Positions 14,974 through 28,113 are shown, counted from the first letter of the stretch. The stretch: 64,000 nt of DNA from Glebionis coronaria (GCA_025667525.1 CM046876.1:16665320-16729319), one strand, 5' to 3'. Translations and numbers: made by a program. Notes: generated from the letters alone by a model not told the origin.

Positions 14974-17900
14974 GACCATTGCAATGCCCTCATGCAATGC
15001 ATTAATTTTAAAGCACGGTTTACATTTTCCATCATAAATATTCCACCTTGGCCTTTATTAAGTACTAAACAAAAAAGATAAAAACAAGTAAGGAAATTAA
15101 AAACTTACATTGGGTTTTGGCAGTTATGAACGTTTATCATCCTCAAGTTTCACGTTCCCATACCAAGCTTAAAAACGAGATCATTGTTATTATAAGTTAG
15201 CAAACAAACACGAACTCATGTGGGCCAATTATTCACTTAGACTCCCTTATTCCTAGGTGTATCTCTTATATTTTATTTTTGTCTTGAATGATCACGAGGA
15301 TGCATTGTTTGACTTATTTCGATAGTTATTTAGGCCGAAAATAAAGTGAACGATTTAATCAATAGTTAGCTAAAGGACCAAATCTTTTAAAACTGCTTCT
15401 CGGGACCTCATAAAGTTCATATCTTGGCATAACTCGCTTCACGATTTGAGACCTTTCTCGGACCGATATTTGGCAGCGACTTCATACTTCGAATCTTGAG
15501 AGACGCTCATGAAATAATGGTCTTCTCTTCATAATAGGAATTTCTTCACTTGAAATTTTGAGAGAATCTTCATATTTGGACCACGACTTCTTCATTTTTC
15601 TCTAATCTTTATTTTGCACTTTGATATACAACGATCCGCCTCCTTTTAGGACTTGGATCTATTTATCCTCATACCTTGTTAGGGCCTTTTTGGATAGACT
15701 TCTCCATGATCTTTAGGGGAGTATTTTCTTTTCGTCGTGTGTCTCGATCCTTCATATTGATTTTCGATAAATGATTCTTCACATCACTTTGGATCTTTAG
15801 CAACAAATGTAGCCCTCATGCCTTGTTAGGGCCTTTTCGGACTCGCCAATCTTCGCATCCCGCTTCTATAAGTTATGCCTTGGCTATGAACTCTAATCCG
15901 TACCGAGCAACTTTTAAAAGATCTGGGGCTAGAAGCTAAGTAACCTTTTAAATCGTACAACCTTATTTATTGCAGATAAATTTATTAACAAGCGAAGGGA
16001 GAATAGGCTTATAATTAACTCACATAAATTCACGAAAGAATACCAAACTTATAACTGACTATATCATCTCTCGTTCTCCACAGTTTAAAATCTCAAGGAA
16101 TGAGACTCGTGGATGCTTAGCCTATTAAATCAAAGTTTTGGGTTTTCGAGTCGCCTATAGGATCTTGCAAATTCTTAGACTTTTTCAAGTTTTAGAAATC
16201 GCATTTTAAAGTTCCCTTAATAAACAACTCTCTAGGATCAATTATAGGAACTTGCGAAAAGTTCTTGTTCTTAACCCGTGAGAGTTAAGACTTTCGCGTT
16301 TTATAGCTCCCTATATAAAAGCCTAGCAAAACTTGACTTAAACACGTTAAGGATACTAGCTAGAGTAAACTTGGATAAGTAGACTCGGGTTGAGTCAAAT
16401 TGTTCACGACTATGAAAAATCTAAAACCACTTTATTGAAGAATTATTCTAGAAATGGAAAGAAAATAATCATAACAAAGGCAAATACAACTATACAATAG
16501 GCTTAGATTAAAAATTTTGAAAAATGTCGAAAAATCAAATTTTCCGGTTAAAATGAGGGCAAATTCATGGAAAAGACCACTTACTTCGATAGAAGTCCCC
16601 CTACACTTGAGATAAACATTGTCCTCAATATTTAAGCATGTGGGAGTAAACTCCCCTACACTTATGACATTGTGCATGATAGTTGTGTTTTTGTATACAA
16701 GTCTTAGGAAAGACGAGTATAAATGCGGTAAGTATTAATCGACACGATTTAGGAAAACCGTGAAGACGAATAAATTCCAAGTTCGTTCTCGAAGGAGGTG
16801 TGTGAATTAATGTGCCAATATATAAAATAACAATGTTTGGATTAGTGACGTTTTTGGTTTAGAAGAGAAAAATAAAAGACGAGCTACACTACGATTTAAA
16901 CTACGACGAATTAACGTAAAACGCGAACGTAAATACGTCAAACGTGACAAAATTAAAAATTAAACCTAAAAATTAATTAAAAGATTAAACTAAGTCTTAA
17001 ATAATATAAATAAGAATAAAAATCCAACAAATATATTTGAAAACCTTTTATTAATTAAATATTCAATTTTTAATGCTAATTAAAGCCCAAAAATTAAATA
17101 TAATTAACAAAATGCCCAAAATATAATTTTATTGAACTAATAAGTCACTTATATTATTTAAAGAATAAAAAGTATTTTTCCTAAATTTTCAAAACTATTT
17201 TTCTATTTTTTAATCACTAAAAACTATTTTTAAATTAAAATAATCCTAAAAAATAATAAAATAATGCCAAAATTAATTTGACAATTTTAAAAATCTTAAA
17301 TTACCCTAATGAACAGTAGAAAATTGAAAAAGTTTGAAAATTGTAAAAATTTTCACTAAAAGACAAAACTATTTAATAATTAAACCCTAATTAACTTAAA
17401 TTAATTATAAAAAAATAATTAAAAAGGTGAACAGTAACTAATTTTTAAACTAAAAATCTTAACTTAATATTCTTAATCTATAAAAAATTTTAAAACTAAA
17501 AAATATAAAATTTTTACACCAAATGACAAAATCAGATTAATTAAAAAGGAATTAAAATAACAATTAAACCTAAAAAAATTCTAAATGAACAGTAACTTAA
17601 AATTAAATTATACTGAAAAATAAGAAATTTAAAAAGAAAAATAATGCAAAAAGAACCAAATCCTAACTCCTAAAAAACTCCACAAAAGACAAAAAATAAA
17701 GAACTGATAGTGACACTTTCTTGTGTTTCTGTTTTTTAGCTAGGCAGTGGAAAAAAAAGAACCAAGCAGTGGGAACTTGGTTCCCACTGACAATACAAAA
17801 ATTGAGGTCTGGTGGTATTGAAGCTTAGGAAAGCTCTTTGTGGTGACTTTTTCTTGGATACAAGGGCACCCCCACACTCATGGAAGTGTGGGGAGTCAGT

Positions 17901-20580
17901 TTAAACACAAAAACACCAAAGTCCAATACAATTAAACCACACAAATGGCTACAAACAGTTACTGTGAACAAGAAAGGGTCTGAGGGTTATGGTTGCTGGT
18001 GCAATTGGCAAGAAAGTGGATTTTAAAGGCCAAAATCTTGTTCAAAGCTCAACCAAATCACATACAACTAATAACCAACCCTAAGTGCTCCTAATATCTA
18101 GCAGATTACAAATTGGGTGAGCAAAATTAAGCTAAAAGCAAGCAGATTTGATGATCTTTACTGATTTTCAAGTTTTGTGTCAATTTTAACATGCAAAACT
18201 ACTTGTAAATCATACTGAACTTAAACCAAATACTAAATAAACTTAAACTACCCTAATGGAGTGTGTCCAAGCTGTTTGCACCCAGTTTTGTGTCACTCAA
18301 AACCAACTACACCCTAATCCCAAACACACCCTTATATCTGAAAATGAAATTTTAACTAAGCAACAACTCACAAACCTAAACTAAACTGGTCCAAATCAAT
18401 CATAACATGCATAAGACTAACAAGTGAGCAGTAACCAATCATAAAAACACACAAATGGCAACAATCACACAAGATCACTAATTATTCAAATTTTACAAAA
18501 CATGGAAGGGTTCAAGCCTTTTACCTTCCTTGACCTACATCCAGGCCAAGGGGATGGCTGATGCCATCTTCCAATCAAGTAAGAACTTGAGCTATAGGCT
18601 TGTGAGAGGTTGCCAAGTAGAGGGAATGATGGGTGGGGACTACTGCAATCCCAAACACCCCAATATGTCTTCTAAAGCTTGAAGGATCTTTGAACCTGCC
18701 AAGAGAAGAGAACACCAAAGTTAACTGTTCACAAGGCCTTTAAGCTATCAAGCTAGCTTATTAGTTAAGCTAGTTTATAGCTTAAAGCTTAAAGAAAAAA
18801 TGAATGGAAAACTGATTTCTTTTTGGAAATCTTTGAAACCACAAATCTTGTTGAAACCTTTGATAAAAGCTTGAATACAAGTTGAATCCAACCTCACAGT
18901 CCACTTTCACTTCATGTGAAAGAAGGATTCCAGCATTCAAACACTTTTCCAAAAACCCTTTTTTACACTAATTTTTCTGAAAATACTTTACTCAATCAAA
19001 CCTTTTGGAAACCTTTTAAACTAGTTGCAAAATAAGATAAATATTATACTAAGAAAGCTTTTTAAAGAGGAACTCAGAACTTGTATAACTCAAACCGTTC
19101 ATTGTCATTAATAAGTATAAATTACACAAAAATCTGGAACATTGAAAATAGGTCACAGGTCGACCTATTTATACAAGACCTAGGAAATTACTAGAAGCAA
19201 AATAAATAATGTAAAACCCTAACATGAAAAGCCCTATTCTGCCCTTTGACTGAAATTCAAACCCTTGGTCAATGTTGATCATGTGAGGCATCTGCTGGAA
19301 TAATTTGGACACTTGTGATGCTTAGCTGTTATGAATTCATCCCATCCATTCATTGGTACGTGGCCACAAAGGATTTAAGCATCTTCGTTGATCTGGTCAG
19401 GTTTTGGGGATGGGGATGAAAGTGACGCAGCAGGGGAGGGCCCCACTGCTCACATGGGTATGTTTGGTGGGTAATTTGGGGTTGGGTTTTGCTTAATAAG
19501 CCATGAATTGGTATTCTGGAAAAGTAATTAAACCCAATCATCGTTAATAAATTGTGAGAGATTAGGGTTCATAATGATGAACAAGGGTGCATTTGATTTG
19601 TTTAGGATGGGAGAAAGGTGTTTGCCGCCTAATTTTATTATTAATTAGTACGTTTGAAACTAATTAACAATTAGTTAGGCTGGGAAGTGGGATCCTACGT
19701 GGGTGGGTGAAGTGGCAGCTTTGGGTGATGTGGCGGCTGATGAGTGGTGGAGGGTAGAATGGGTGTCTGGACGATTTAGCCCCCCCAAGTTTCTTCACAT
19801 CTTCAGTTTGTAATAAATAGCAAAAATCTCATTTTCCTTTGTAAAAACTTTGTACCACTTGTCAAATATGGCACATAGTGTTTCTAAACTTTGCATAAGG
19901 ACCATTTTTGCAATTTAAGTTATCTTCAAGGGCTTATCATGAATAGTCTTCAAACTTTAAGGATGTAACTTGTACAAATGAATAGTGGAGGGTCATTTGT
20001 GACAAGTCTTCAATAGTTGAGGGACCAATCTTGCCAATCTTCAATTCTTCAAGGACTTGATAGGAAAATCATGATTCGGGTCCGGTTCTTTGTGCGGCTT
20101 CGTTTCCCGTGTTCGTTTTTGCTTGATTCCTTTGATCTTTTGGTGAATTTACGATATCCGTACCTGAAATACACAATGAACAAATACAAGCACATATATG
20201 GGTATTTTGATGATATTTTAAGCGTTTTAAGCCCGATTTAGACGATGAGACTATGTATAAATACAGTCTCATCAGTGCACTTTGTTTAAATCTTGCTAAG
20301 GAAAGGACAACTAAAGTGAATTCAATGTGAACATATAAAATATGAAATATTAAATCACAAGAGTTTAGGATAGAACCAGGCAGATGGGAACACGGTATCA
20401 CGGTTCGTCAAAAGTCATCAAGGTGGATCTTTGAAGCTTTAATCCCTGCACAACACAAGAAACAAGACAACAAACACATATGGGGTTCCCCCTACACTTA
20501 TTATGAAAGCAGTAAAGGATAGATCACGGGTTACCTCCCGAGAAGCGCTTATTTTTTATCACCAAGTCACGATCCTGACT
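14974..20580 (-). other. Element B 3' non-coding region after pol
   Basis: About 5.6 kb between the end of integrase and the polypurine tract, where Athila elements usually carry an env-like ORF or a long spacer. I see no ORF above about 110 codons and no readable env-like protein. Notable are the repeated AAGTGTAGGGG motifs, a 10-bp-arm hairpin near 17767-17789 (CAGTGGGAAC, loop TTG, GTTCCCACTG), and an A-rich stretch at 16960-17660. Confidence 0.7.
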
Positions 20581-20589
20581 CGACCCAAT

Positions 20590-21214
20590 TTAGTTCATGG
20601 GGAACGTGGTGAGGGATGTAATCATCTCATGGGAGATGTCCTCACCAAAGTACAGCTTCAAACGCTGGCCATTCACCTTGAATATGGGCCCATTTGGCTG
20701 AGAAAGCTCAATGGTCCCATATGGAAAGACTTTGGCGACGGTGAATGGACCAGACCAGCGGCTCTTCAACTTGCTAGAGAAGATCTTCAACCGAGAGTTA
20801 AAGAGTAAGACTTGATCACCAACGTGGAACTCTCGGTTCTTGATTTTTGCATCATGAATGATCTTGGTCTTCTCCTTGTAGATCAGCGAGTTCTCATAAG
20901 CTTCATTCCTTAGTTCGTTGAGCTCGTTGAGTTGAATCTTGCGATGATCACCGGCTTTATTGATGTCGAAGTTCGCCCACTTCAAGGCCCAGTACGCCTT
21001 ATGTTCCAGCTCGATGGGGAGGTGGCAGGCTTTCCCGTACACAAGACGATAAGGTGTACAACCGATCGGGGTCTTATAAGCAGTACGGAAAGCCCACAGA
21101 GCATCATCTAACTTATCGGCCCACGCGGCACGATGCTCTCCCACAATACGCTCCAAAATTTGCTTCAATCCACGGTTGGATATCTCGGCTTGCCCATTGG
21201 TTGGGGATGATAAG
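20590..21214 (-). pseudogene. Element B integrase C-terminal part (frameshifted from pol)
   Basis: A 192-codon stretch (20590-21168) carries the end of the integrase core and the C-terminal domain: [10 protein letters not shown] (helix after the catalytic Glu), [19 protein letters not shown], and [25 protein letters not shown]. This is the usual end of plant gypsy integrase. It joins the upstream pol ORF in another frame. The frame change lies at about 21214, just before the position of the catalytic glutamate, and looks like the loss of one base. The ORF ends about 90 bp before a polypurine-like motif at 20486. Confidence 0.88.
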
Positions 21215-23252
21215 CGGTGGAAAGACGATGATTAACACCATACTTAGCCATGACTCTTGCAAACTGATCATTGCAAAAATGAGTCCCGCGGTCACTGATA
21301 ATAGTACGAGGAACGCCGAATCGAGCAAACAGCTGCTTCAAAAAGTTCACAACCACCCTCGCATCGTTCGTTGGGAGAGCCTTAGCTTCAACCCATTTGG
21401 AAACGTAGTCAACGGCTACGAGGATGTACTTGTTCCCTTTGGAGGATGGAAATGGCCCCATAAAGTCGATGCCCCATACGTCAAAGATTTCACATTCTTG
21501 TATGAAATTTTGAGGCATCTCATCCTTATGTGTGATCTTGCCTTGGCGTTGGCAAGCATCACAATGCTTAACCATTTCGTGAGCGTCACGATAAATGGTG
21601 GGCCAATAGAATCCAGAGTCAAACACTTTCTTAGTGGTGTAGTTGGGACCAAAGTGACCACCGATGGGTCCTTCATGGCAAGCCTGGAGAATGTCCAAAG
21701 CGGCCGGTCCGTCAACACATCGACGAATAATCAGGTCAGCGCATTGTTTGAATAGAAAAGGGTCATCCCAAAAGTAAGTCTTAACATCATTCAAGAACTT
21801 CTTCTTTTGTTGGGATGTTAACCCTTTGATGAGAACACCACCCGCTAAGTAGTTTGCAATGTCGGCAAACCACGGGGTGTCATCAAGATTGAGATTTATA
21901 GACATTAAGGTCTCAAGGGGGAAAGAGTCATTGATCTCTTTGTTCGGATGATCCCCTTGATATGGATCCTCAAGTCGACTCAGATGATCCACGGCCAGGT
22001 TTTCAGCACTCTTCTTGTCGCGAATTTCAATGTTGAATTCTTGAAGGAGTAAAACCCAGCGAAGAAGTCTTGGCTTGGAGTCGTGCTTAGTCATCAAGTA
22101 CTTTAACGCGGAATGGTCCGTGTAAACGATGGTGGTGGATAAAACAAGATAGGGGCGAAATTTCTCAAAAGCATAGACAACAGCTAAAAGCTCTTTTTCG
22201 GTTGTCGTATAATGCAATTGAGCCCCCGTCATTGTTTTGCTAGCATAGTGGATTGGTTGGAAGTGTTTATTCACTCGTTGCCCCAAAACCGCACCAATTG
22301 CAAAGTCGCTAGCATCGCACATCAACTCAAAAGGCAGCTCCCAATTAGGGGTAACCAAGACCGGTGCCTTAGTTAGCTTATCCTTAAGATGATTGAAGGC
22401 TTCGAGACACTCTTTAGAAAAGATAAAAGGAGTATCTTTTTCCAAGAGGTGGGTCATCGGGCGAGCGATTTTAGAGAAATCTTGAATGAATCGACGATAG
22501 AAGCCCGCATGACCCAGAAAACTTCTCACACCCTTTACGGTTGAAGGTGGAGGTAATTTGGCTATGACATCTACTTTAGCACGGTCGACTTCAAGACCGA
22601 CTTTTGAAATTTTGTGTCCTAGCACAATGCCCTCTTTTACCATAAAATGGCATTTTTCCCAATTCAGAACAAGGAGAGTGTCTTCGCACCGCTTAAGCAT
22701 ACGTTCCAAATTGGCAAGGCAAGAAGAGAAGGAATCCCCAAAGACCGAGAAATCATCCATGAAGACTTCCATGGTTTGCTCAACCATGTCATGGAAGATA
22801 GCCAACATGCACCTTTGGAAAGTCCCGGGGGCATTGCATAAGCCAAAAGGCATCCTTTTGTAGGCAAATGTGCCATAGGGACAAGTGAATGTTGTCTTCT
22901 CTTGATCTTGGGGATCGATGGGTATTTGGAAATAACCCGAGAAACCATCAAGAAAGCAGTAATATTCATTACCCGCTAAACGTTCAAGCATTTGGTCCAT
23001 AAAAGGTAGAGGGAAATGATCCTTTCTCGTGGCATCATTGAGTTTGCGGTAGTCTATACAAACTCTCCACCCAGTAACGAGACGGGTAGGAATCAACTCG
23101 TTGTTAGCATTGGGCACAACGGTGATGCCTCCTTTCTTAGGCACACAATGGACTGGACTAACCCATGGTGAATCCGAAATAGGGTAAATCATACCCGCAT
23201 CAAGAAGTTTGATAACCTCTTTTTTGATGACTTCATGGATTTTAGGATTCAC
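21165..23252 (-). pseudogene. Element B pol: reverse transcriptase, RNase H, integrase core
   Basis: The longest open frame in the window (695 codons). The first residue shown is an internal Val codon, not a true start. RT spans residues about 1-250, with [11 protein letters not shown] and active site VFMDDFS (Y/F-x-DD intact). RNase H is at about 300-430 ([25 protein letters not shown]). The integrase zinc finger is at about 520-575 (CHEGPIGGH...HCDACQRQG), and the core follows with catalytic Asp in GIDFMGPF and ISDRGTHF. The frame ends through the change at about 21214. A stop at about 23265 separates it from the protease linker. Sequence class is Athila. Confidence 0.92.
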
Positions 23253-23264
23253 CCTTCGTTGGCT

Positions 23265-24100
23265 TTAAATTGTGGGCTTAAAGTCGTCCTCCATGAGAAT
23301 TTTATGTGTGCAGAAGTGAGGATCAATTCCACGGATGTCGGAGATTTTCCAAGCGATAGCTCTTTTATGCTTCTTTAACACGGCGATAAGTCGGGCTTTT
23401 TCTTCTTCTTTCAGGTCCTTTGCGATGATGACCGGTAACTTCTCGTTGTCTTCCAGGAAAACGTACTCAAGATGAGGAGGTAGGTCCTTAAGCTCGAGAG
23501 TGGGAGGTTCCTCAATAGATGGTGAAACTAACGATGGATCATCATTAGTCACCTCTTTAGGAGAAGGAGAAGAAAACGGGTCCTCATTGAGAAGTCTCTC
23601 AATAGTACGAATGTCTTCATCCCAATTGGTGGACGAATTATCATAGTTAATATCGAGAGGACCCAAGCTAGCTTCGAAATCATCCAAGTCACTTTCTCCA
23701 AAAGGAGTCAATGCCGGAGCAATTGAGGCAACAGTCTCAACATTTGGTAGAGAAGAGAGAGTACTTTTGCAAGCATCATGAAAATTTTCTTCACAAGCCT
23801 CATCGAGAACATCAATAGCATTAACACTCTCATATGAATAAGGTTGCTTAGAAATCTTACCCATGTTGAAGATAATTTTATCGTCACCAAGTCTCATGAT
23901 TATTTCGCCCGCGGCTACATCAATGAGAGTGCGACCGGTCCTCAGGAATGGACGTCCAACGATTAATGGAACACGAGGATCCATCTCGTAGTTAACGACA
24001 ACAAAATCCGCCGGGAAGGTGAATTTGTCAACGCCAACAAAGACATCTTCGGCTATCCCCACTGGATAAGCAACCGTACAGTTAGCCTAATTCCAAAGTC
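23265..24100 (-). pseudogene. Element B protease C-terminal part and linker to RT
   Basis: Reads GIAEDVFVGVDKFTFPADF, VPLIVGRPFL and LIDVAAGEIIMRLGDDKI, the second half of an Athila retropepsin (flap to the GRPFL strand). An acidic linker follows, then RAIAWKISDIRGIDPHFCTHKI, the conserved lead-in to RT. In-frame stops at about 24085 and 23265 interrupt it. The one at 23265 sits where related elements have Gln, consistent with a C-to-T change. Confidence 0.85.
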
Positions 24101-24113
24101 ATTTTGGTGGGGA

Positions 24114-24979
24114 CTAGCTCGGGGAGAGATAATTGCTTCCAACACTTAAAGGCATTAAGTTTATACTGGCACCTAGCTCGGCTAGGGCCATGCAATTCTC
24201 TACTCCCGGGAAGTTGCAAGGAATCAAGAAGCGACCCGGATCACCAAGTTTGGTGGGCAATTTCCTTAAGAGCACTGCGGAGCAGTTCTCATTAAGTTGG
24301 GTCTGAGCAATGTCAAGAAGCTTCTCCTTGTCACTTAGAAGATCTTTAAACATCTTAGCATATTTGGGCATGTGAGCGAGAGCCTCGGCAAAGGAGATGT
24401 TAAAATTCAATTGTTTAAACATTTTAAGAAAGTTTGAAACCTGAATATCATCCTTGCTCTTTTGCTTCTCTTTCCTCAACCTTGAAGGATAAGGTATATT
24501 GGATGAAGAAGAAGGCTTTAGGGGAGTAGGATCACTCACAACCACGGGTGGTGGGGAAATAGGGATAGAAGGTGAAGGTGGTGAGGAAAGTTGCTCTTTT
24601 TCCTTATTCACAATCACGGGTGGAGGTGTAGGAAGCTCGGGTTCCATATAACCTTTTCCACTACGAGTAGTGATTGCTTTCATCTCCCCTCTTGGATTCG
24701 CAACGGTGTTACTCGGAAGAGTACCCGAAGAAGAGGGTTGATTACCTTGGATGAGCGAACCAATCATATCACGAATGTTAAGCGCTTGAGTGCTGAAAGA
24801 ATCTCTAATGTCGGCACGGATCTCATTGCTCTGTTTGCCATATCATTCCTTAGCTCGGCTCGAATATCGTTCCCTTGTTTCGTCATTTCGCCCTTCAAGT
24901 TGATGACTTGACTCTGAAGATTCGTCACCAGCTCCCGATTAGTCTTCATGAACGTCTCGACGTCTTGATTCACTGCCAT
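24114..24979 (-). pseudogene. Element B gag tail and protease N-terminal part
   Basis: Two overlapping frames. The first (24764-24979) is a short charged coiled-coil-like segment (TNRELVTNLQSQVINLKGEM). The second (24114-24767) holds AITTRSGKGY, a proline-rich stretch, EALAHMPKYAKMFKDLL, NENCSAVLL and KLGDPGRFLIPC, typical of the Athila gag-protease junction. The protease active site reads ALAELGAS where the family has D-L/S-G-A-S, so the catalytic aspartate is a glutamate. Confidence 0.85.
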
Positions 24980-25018
24980 CGGTTGATTGAGAGGTGGAGC
25001 TTGGTAAGCTTGAGAATT

Positions 25019-26233
25019 TCATTGAGTTGGGTATGGGTTTCTTTGGGATTGATATTGATTGGTAGCACGAGGTTGGGATTGGTTGTTTCGGTTATAGCTT
25101 TGTTGTTGGTTTTGGTTCTGAGGAGGGAAACCGGGTGGAGCAAGATAATTGTTTGAACGATAACTGAGCAAGCTACGATCTCCTTGAGGGCGAGCTTGAT
25201 AGCCTCCTGTAGGATAAGTACCGTAAACCGCGTTAACGTTTTCAGAAAAATTGGCTTGGGTAGAAGGACAATCATTATAAGAATGAGGACCACCACATGT
25301 GTCACAAGAAATAGCAACGGCTTTAGCTTGTTGAAAGTGGTTTGTGGCTATGGCCATGAAATTCTTGTTCATCTCAGCGAGTTGTCGAGAAATTTTAGTA
25401 ATTTTGGGATTGGAGGTAGTAGAAGAAACATTGACTCTCGAATTAGATCTTGAGGATGCGGATGAATCCCAATTCTTGTGGTGAGAAGTCATGTTTTCAA
25501 TCAACTCTCGACACTCCTCCGGTCTCCTTTTCATAAAAGTACCACCGGCGGCGGCATTGATCGTGTCACGATCACGAAAAGTGAGACCATTATAGAAGGT
25601 GTCAATGAGGGTGACGGGGAGCATATTGTGATTAGGACAGCGGTCGATCAAATCATTGTATCGTTCCCAAGCATCAAAGAGCGATTCATCATTGTCTTGC
25701 ATGAATCCACTGATTTGGTTACGAAGACTTGTGAGCATGGATGGGGGAAAGTAGCGCGACAAAAAGCGTTGAGTCATGTCATTCCACGTATGAATAGAAT
25801 TCTTCGGAAGACGGTCAAACCATTTTTCGGCATGGTGAGAAAGCGAGTGGGGAAAAAGTTGAAGGCGAAGGTCATCCATAGAAACACCGGAGCACTTCAT
25901 GCTTTGGGTGATGGTAATGAATTTGTCGAGGTGTTTGTTGGCATCATCATCCGGAATTCCGCGAAATGGGTTAGTTTGAACTTCTTGGATCATGTGATGC
26001 TTCAACGAAAACTCCTGAGCCGTGACGTGCATTGGCGCAATCGGGCCTCCGCGTCCGTTCATGGTGGGTTGACACAATTCCTCCATTGTTCGTAAATCAG
26101 GCAGGAGGACATTGTTGTTGTTGTTGTTATTCAAATTGGGTAGAGGTGGGTTGTTATTGTTGTTATTAACACCAACCATATCTAGATCTTCACGAGTCTC
26201 GGGCTCAGAATAGTTCGAACATCTAGTACGCAT
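25019..26233 (-). pseudogene. Element B gag polyprotein (404 codons)
   Basis: Capsid/nucleocapsid precursor that would form virus-like particles. It has an Asn-rich N-terminus (residues about 20-45, variable N runs) and a Retrotrans_gag domain at about 85-250 (LRLQLFPHSLSHHAEKWFDR, WNDMTQRFLSRYFPPS). The zinc knuckle CDTCGGPHSYNDCP (CX2CX4HX4C) is near 310-325, followed by a Gln/Asn/Tyr-rich tail. The start ATG follows about 230 bp of leader after the primer site. The ORF is intact to a stop at 25019, after which gag-type sequence continues in other frames, so the stop is probably premature. Confidence 0.9.
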
Positions 26234-26470
26234 ACACCTGCAGAAGAAAAATATACACAGAGAATATATATATAATCTATATAATCTTTTTGGTGCAAAA
26301 CCTTTTGAAAAGAATTGCTTTTTATGAATTTATAATGTTTTTGTATTTTTTAAGAATTTTATATTTTTTAGGATTTTTTGAAAATTTTTAAAGCAAGGAA
26401 AATAACGTTCAAAGAACGGATCCCAAAATTCAATGCGTCTCTCACTAAAAACCTTTAATCGTAACGAAAA

Positions 26471-26490
26471 GAGTCGGCAGCGGCGCCATT
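26471..26490 (-). promoter_or_regulatory. Element B primer-binding site (tRNA-Asp type)
   Basis: Minus-strand AATGGCGCCGCTGCCGACTC directly adjoins the 5' LTR. TGGCGCCG-TGCCG is the tRNA-Asp-like site used by Athila and related plant elements. Confidence 0.85.
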
Positions 26491-28108
26491 TAATACACGG
26501 CTTTTGGCTAAGTATAAAATATTGTTGTCCCAAGTCTTTTCGAATTGATTACCGGTCAAGAGTGCGACTCAATCGTCTTTTGGTGAACAAGAGAATGGTT
26601 TGGTTTTGTTTATCTAATTTTAACTAATAGCAAATAAGTAAGTGTCGTTGAGTAAAGTAGAAGTTTTAAAGATTAAACTAAAATTAAAGACTTTCAAAAA
26701 TAAATGACGAGAAATTAAACTAATTAAACGTAAATATGAAAACTTAAAAACTTAATTAAAATGAAAACTTTGAAAATTTAAATGCTCGAAAATTAAACTA
26801 AGATGAACGAGTAAAAATAACACTAAGGAAATTGGCGGGAAAAATAAAGTCAAAAATCAAATTTAACTAAAACTTTAGTAAATTCGCAATATGTAAAAAA
26901 AAGATTAAATTCGCAACTTTAAAAAGATCAAATTCGCAGTACCAAATAAAGATCAAATTCACAACTTTAAGGAGATCAAATTCGCAACTTTAAAAAGATC
27001 AAATTCGCAACTTTAAAAAGATCAAATTCGCAACTTTAAAAAGATCATATTCGCAATATGTAAAAAAAAGATCAAATTCGCAACTTTAAAAAGATCAAAT
27101 TCGCAATATGTAAAAAAAAGATCAAATTCGCAACTTTAAAAAGATCAAATTCGCAATACCACATAAAGATCAAATTCGCAACTTTAAAAAGATCAAATTC
27201 GCAACTTTTAGAAGAACTGCAAAATCGAATCAGATGTTCCTAAAAAATAGGATCCGGATATAGGACGAAAATAAGCTACTTTTTAACCACTTTTTCAAGG
27301 ACAATAAGCCAAGAAAAACTCCAATAAGCTACCAATAAGCTAGGGAGAAGATCAAAACTTATAAAAACATTAATCTTAAGCCACAAAACATCAAAAAGAC
27401 ATGAACTTTATGTAAAAACTTGATAAAAAGATGATGAAAACAAGATTGTGATTAACAAGAAAGATTAATAAGATGAAGATTAAGACAAGATGAAGATTAA
27501 TAAGATTAAGACAAGATTAATAAGATGAAAACAAGAAAGGTAAAAGATTAAGTTTTCTAGTGAGAGAAAGTTAAGCTTTCTCTCTCTAGAATTTAAAAAA
27601 CTACAAAAATGAAAGAAAAATAAAGACTAACTCCCCTCCTAATGTGTATTAGGAGGGTATTTATAGGAAAAGTGGAAGGAGTGCATGTGTTGCATCTTCT
27701 TTCTTTCTTTCTTTCTTCACGTCTTCTCGACTCGACTTCAATTCTTTGTCTTTTCTCGATGTCGTCTCGGGATTTGAACTTGTCTTTTAATTTTCTTCTT
27801 CTATTAGACTTAAGTTCTTCGACTTCATTAAACTTCCGTCTTTAGACTTTTTCTTCGATAAATCTTCAGAATAGGTCTTGGACTTCCGTTCTTTTTGTAC
27901 TCTTGATCTTTTGACTTCGTCTTTTCCCGTTTTCTTCGATAAAAGCCCGTGAAAGCCCGTGTTTTCTTCCTTTTTCATATTTTGGTCCTAAAACACAATA
28001 AAAACACAAACCACGCATAATTCTGACTTTTACGACATAAAATACACGTTTTGGTCTTGTTATTATTGGAAATAAGTGATAAAAGGATAAGTGTTTTCAC
28101 ACTTATTA
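26491..28108 (-). repeat. Element B 5' LTR
   Basis: 1,618 bp, the promoter copy for element B. TATA box (minus CCTATAAATACCC) at 27656-27668. A tandem array at 26878-27208 has about 14 units, three fewer than the other LTR, which accounts for the length difference. Confidence 0.92.
26878..27208. repeat. Tandem array in element B 5' LTR, unit about 23 bp
   Basis: About 14 copies of the AAATTCGCAACTTTAAAAAG-ATC unit described for 13650-14066. Confidence 0.9.
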
Positions 28109-28113
28109 GCTAC

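Larger units (their letters stand above)
13266..28108 (-). mobile_element. Element B: Athila-like Ty3/gypsy retrotransposon, target duplication GCTAC
   Basis: A 14.8-kb minus-strand element with LTRs 13266-14959 and 26491-28108, flanked by GCTAC at 13261-13265 and 28109-28113. The uninterrupted target (GTGCTACATAAA) is seen in element C's LTR near 51501. The order 5' LTR, tRNA-Asp-type primer site, gag, protease, RT, RNase H, integrase, long non-coding 3' region, polypurine tract, 3' LTR fits the Athila lineage, as does the pol sequence ([24 protein letters not shown]). Gag and pol are interrupted by stops and at least one frameshift, so it is not autonomous. LTR divergence outside the tandem array is about 1% by eye. 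Confidence 0.93.

Noticed and set aside
21054..21755. 233-codon plus-strand ORF
   Set aside because: Antisense shadow of the Athila integrase; no family resemblance of its own.
25478..26095. 205-codon plus-strand ORF
   Set aside because: Antisense of the Athila gag; composition mirrors gag codons.
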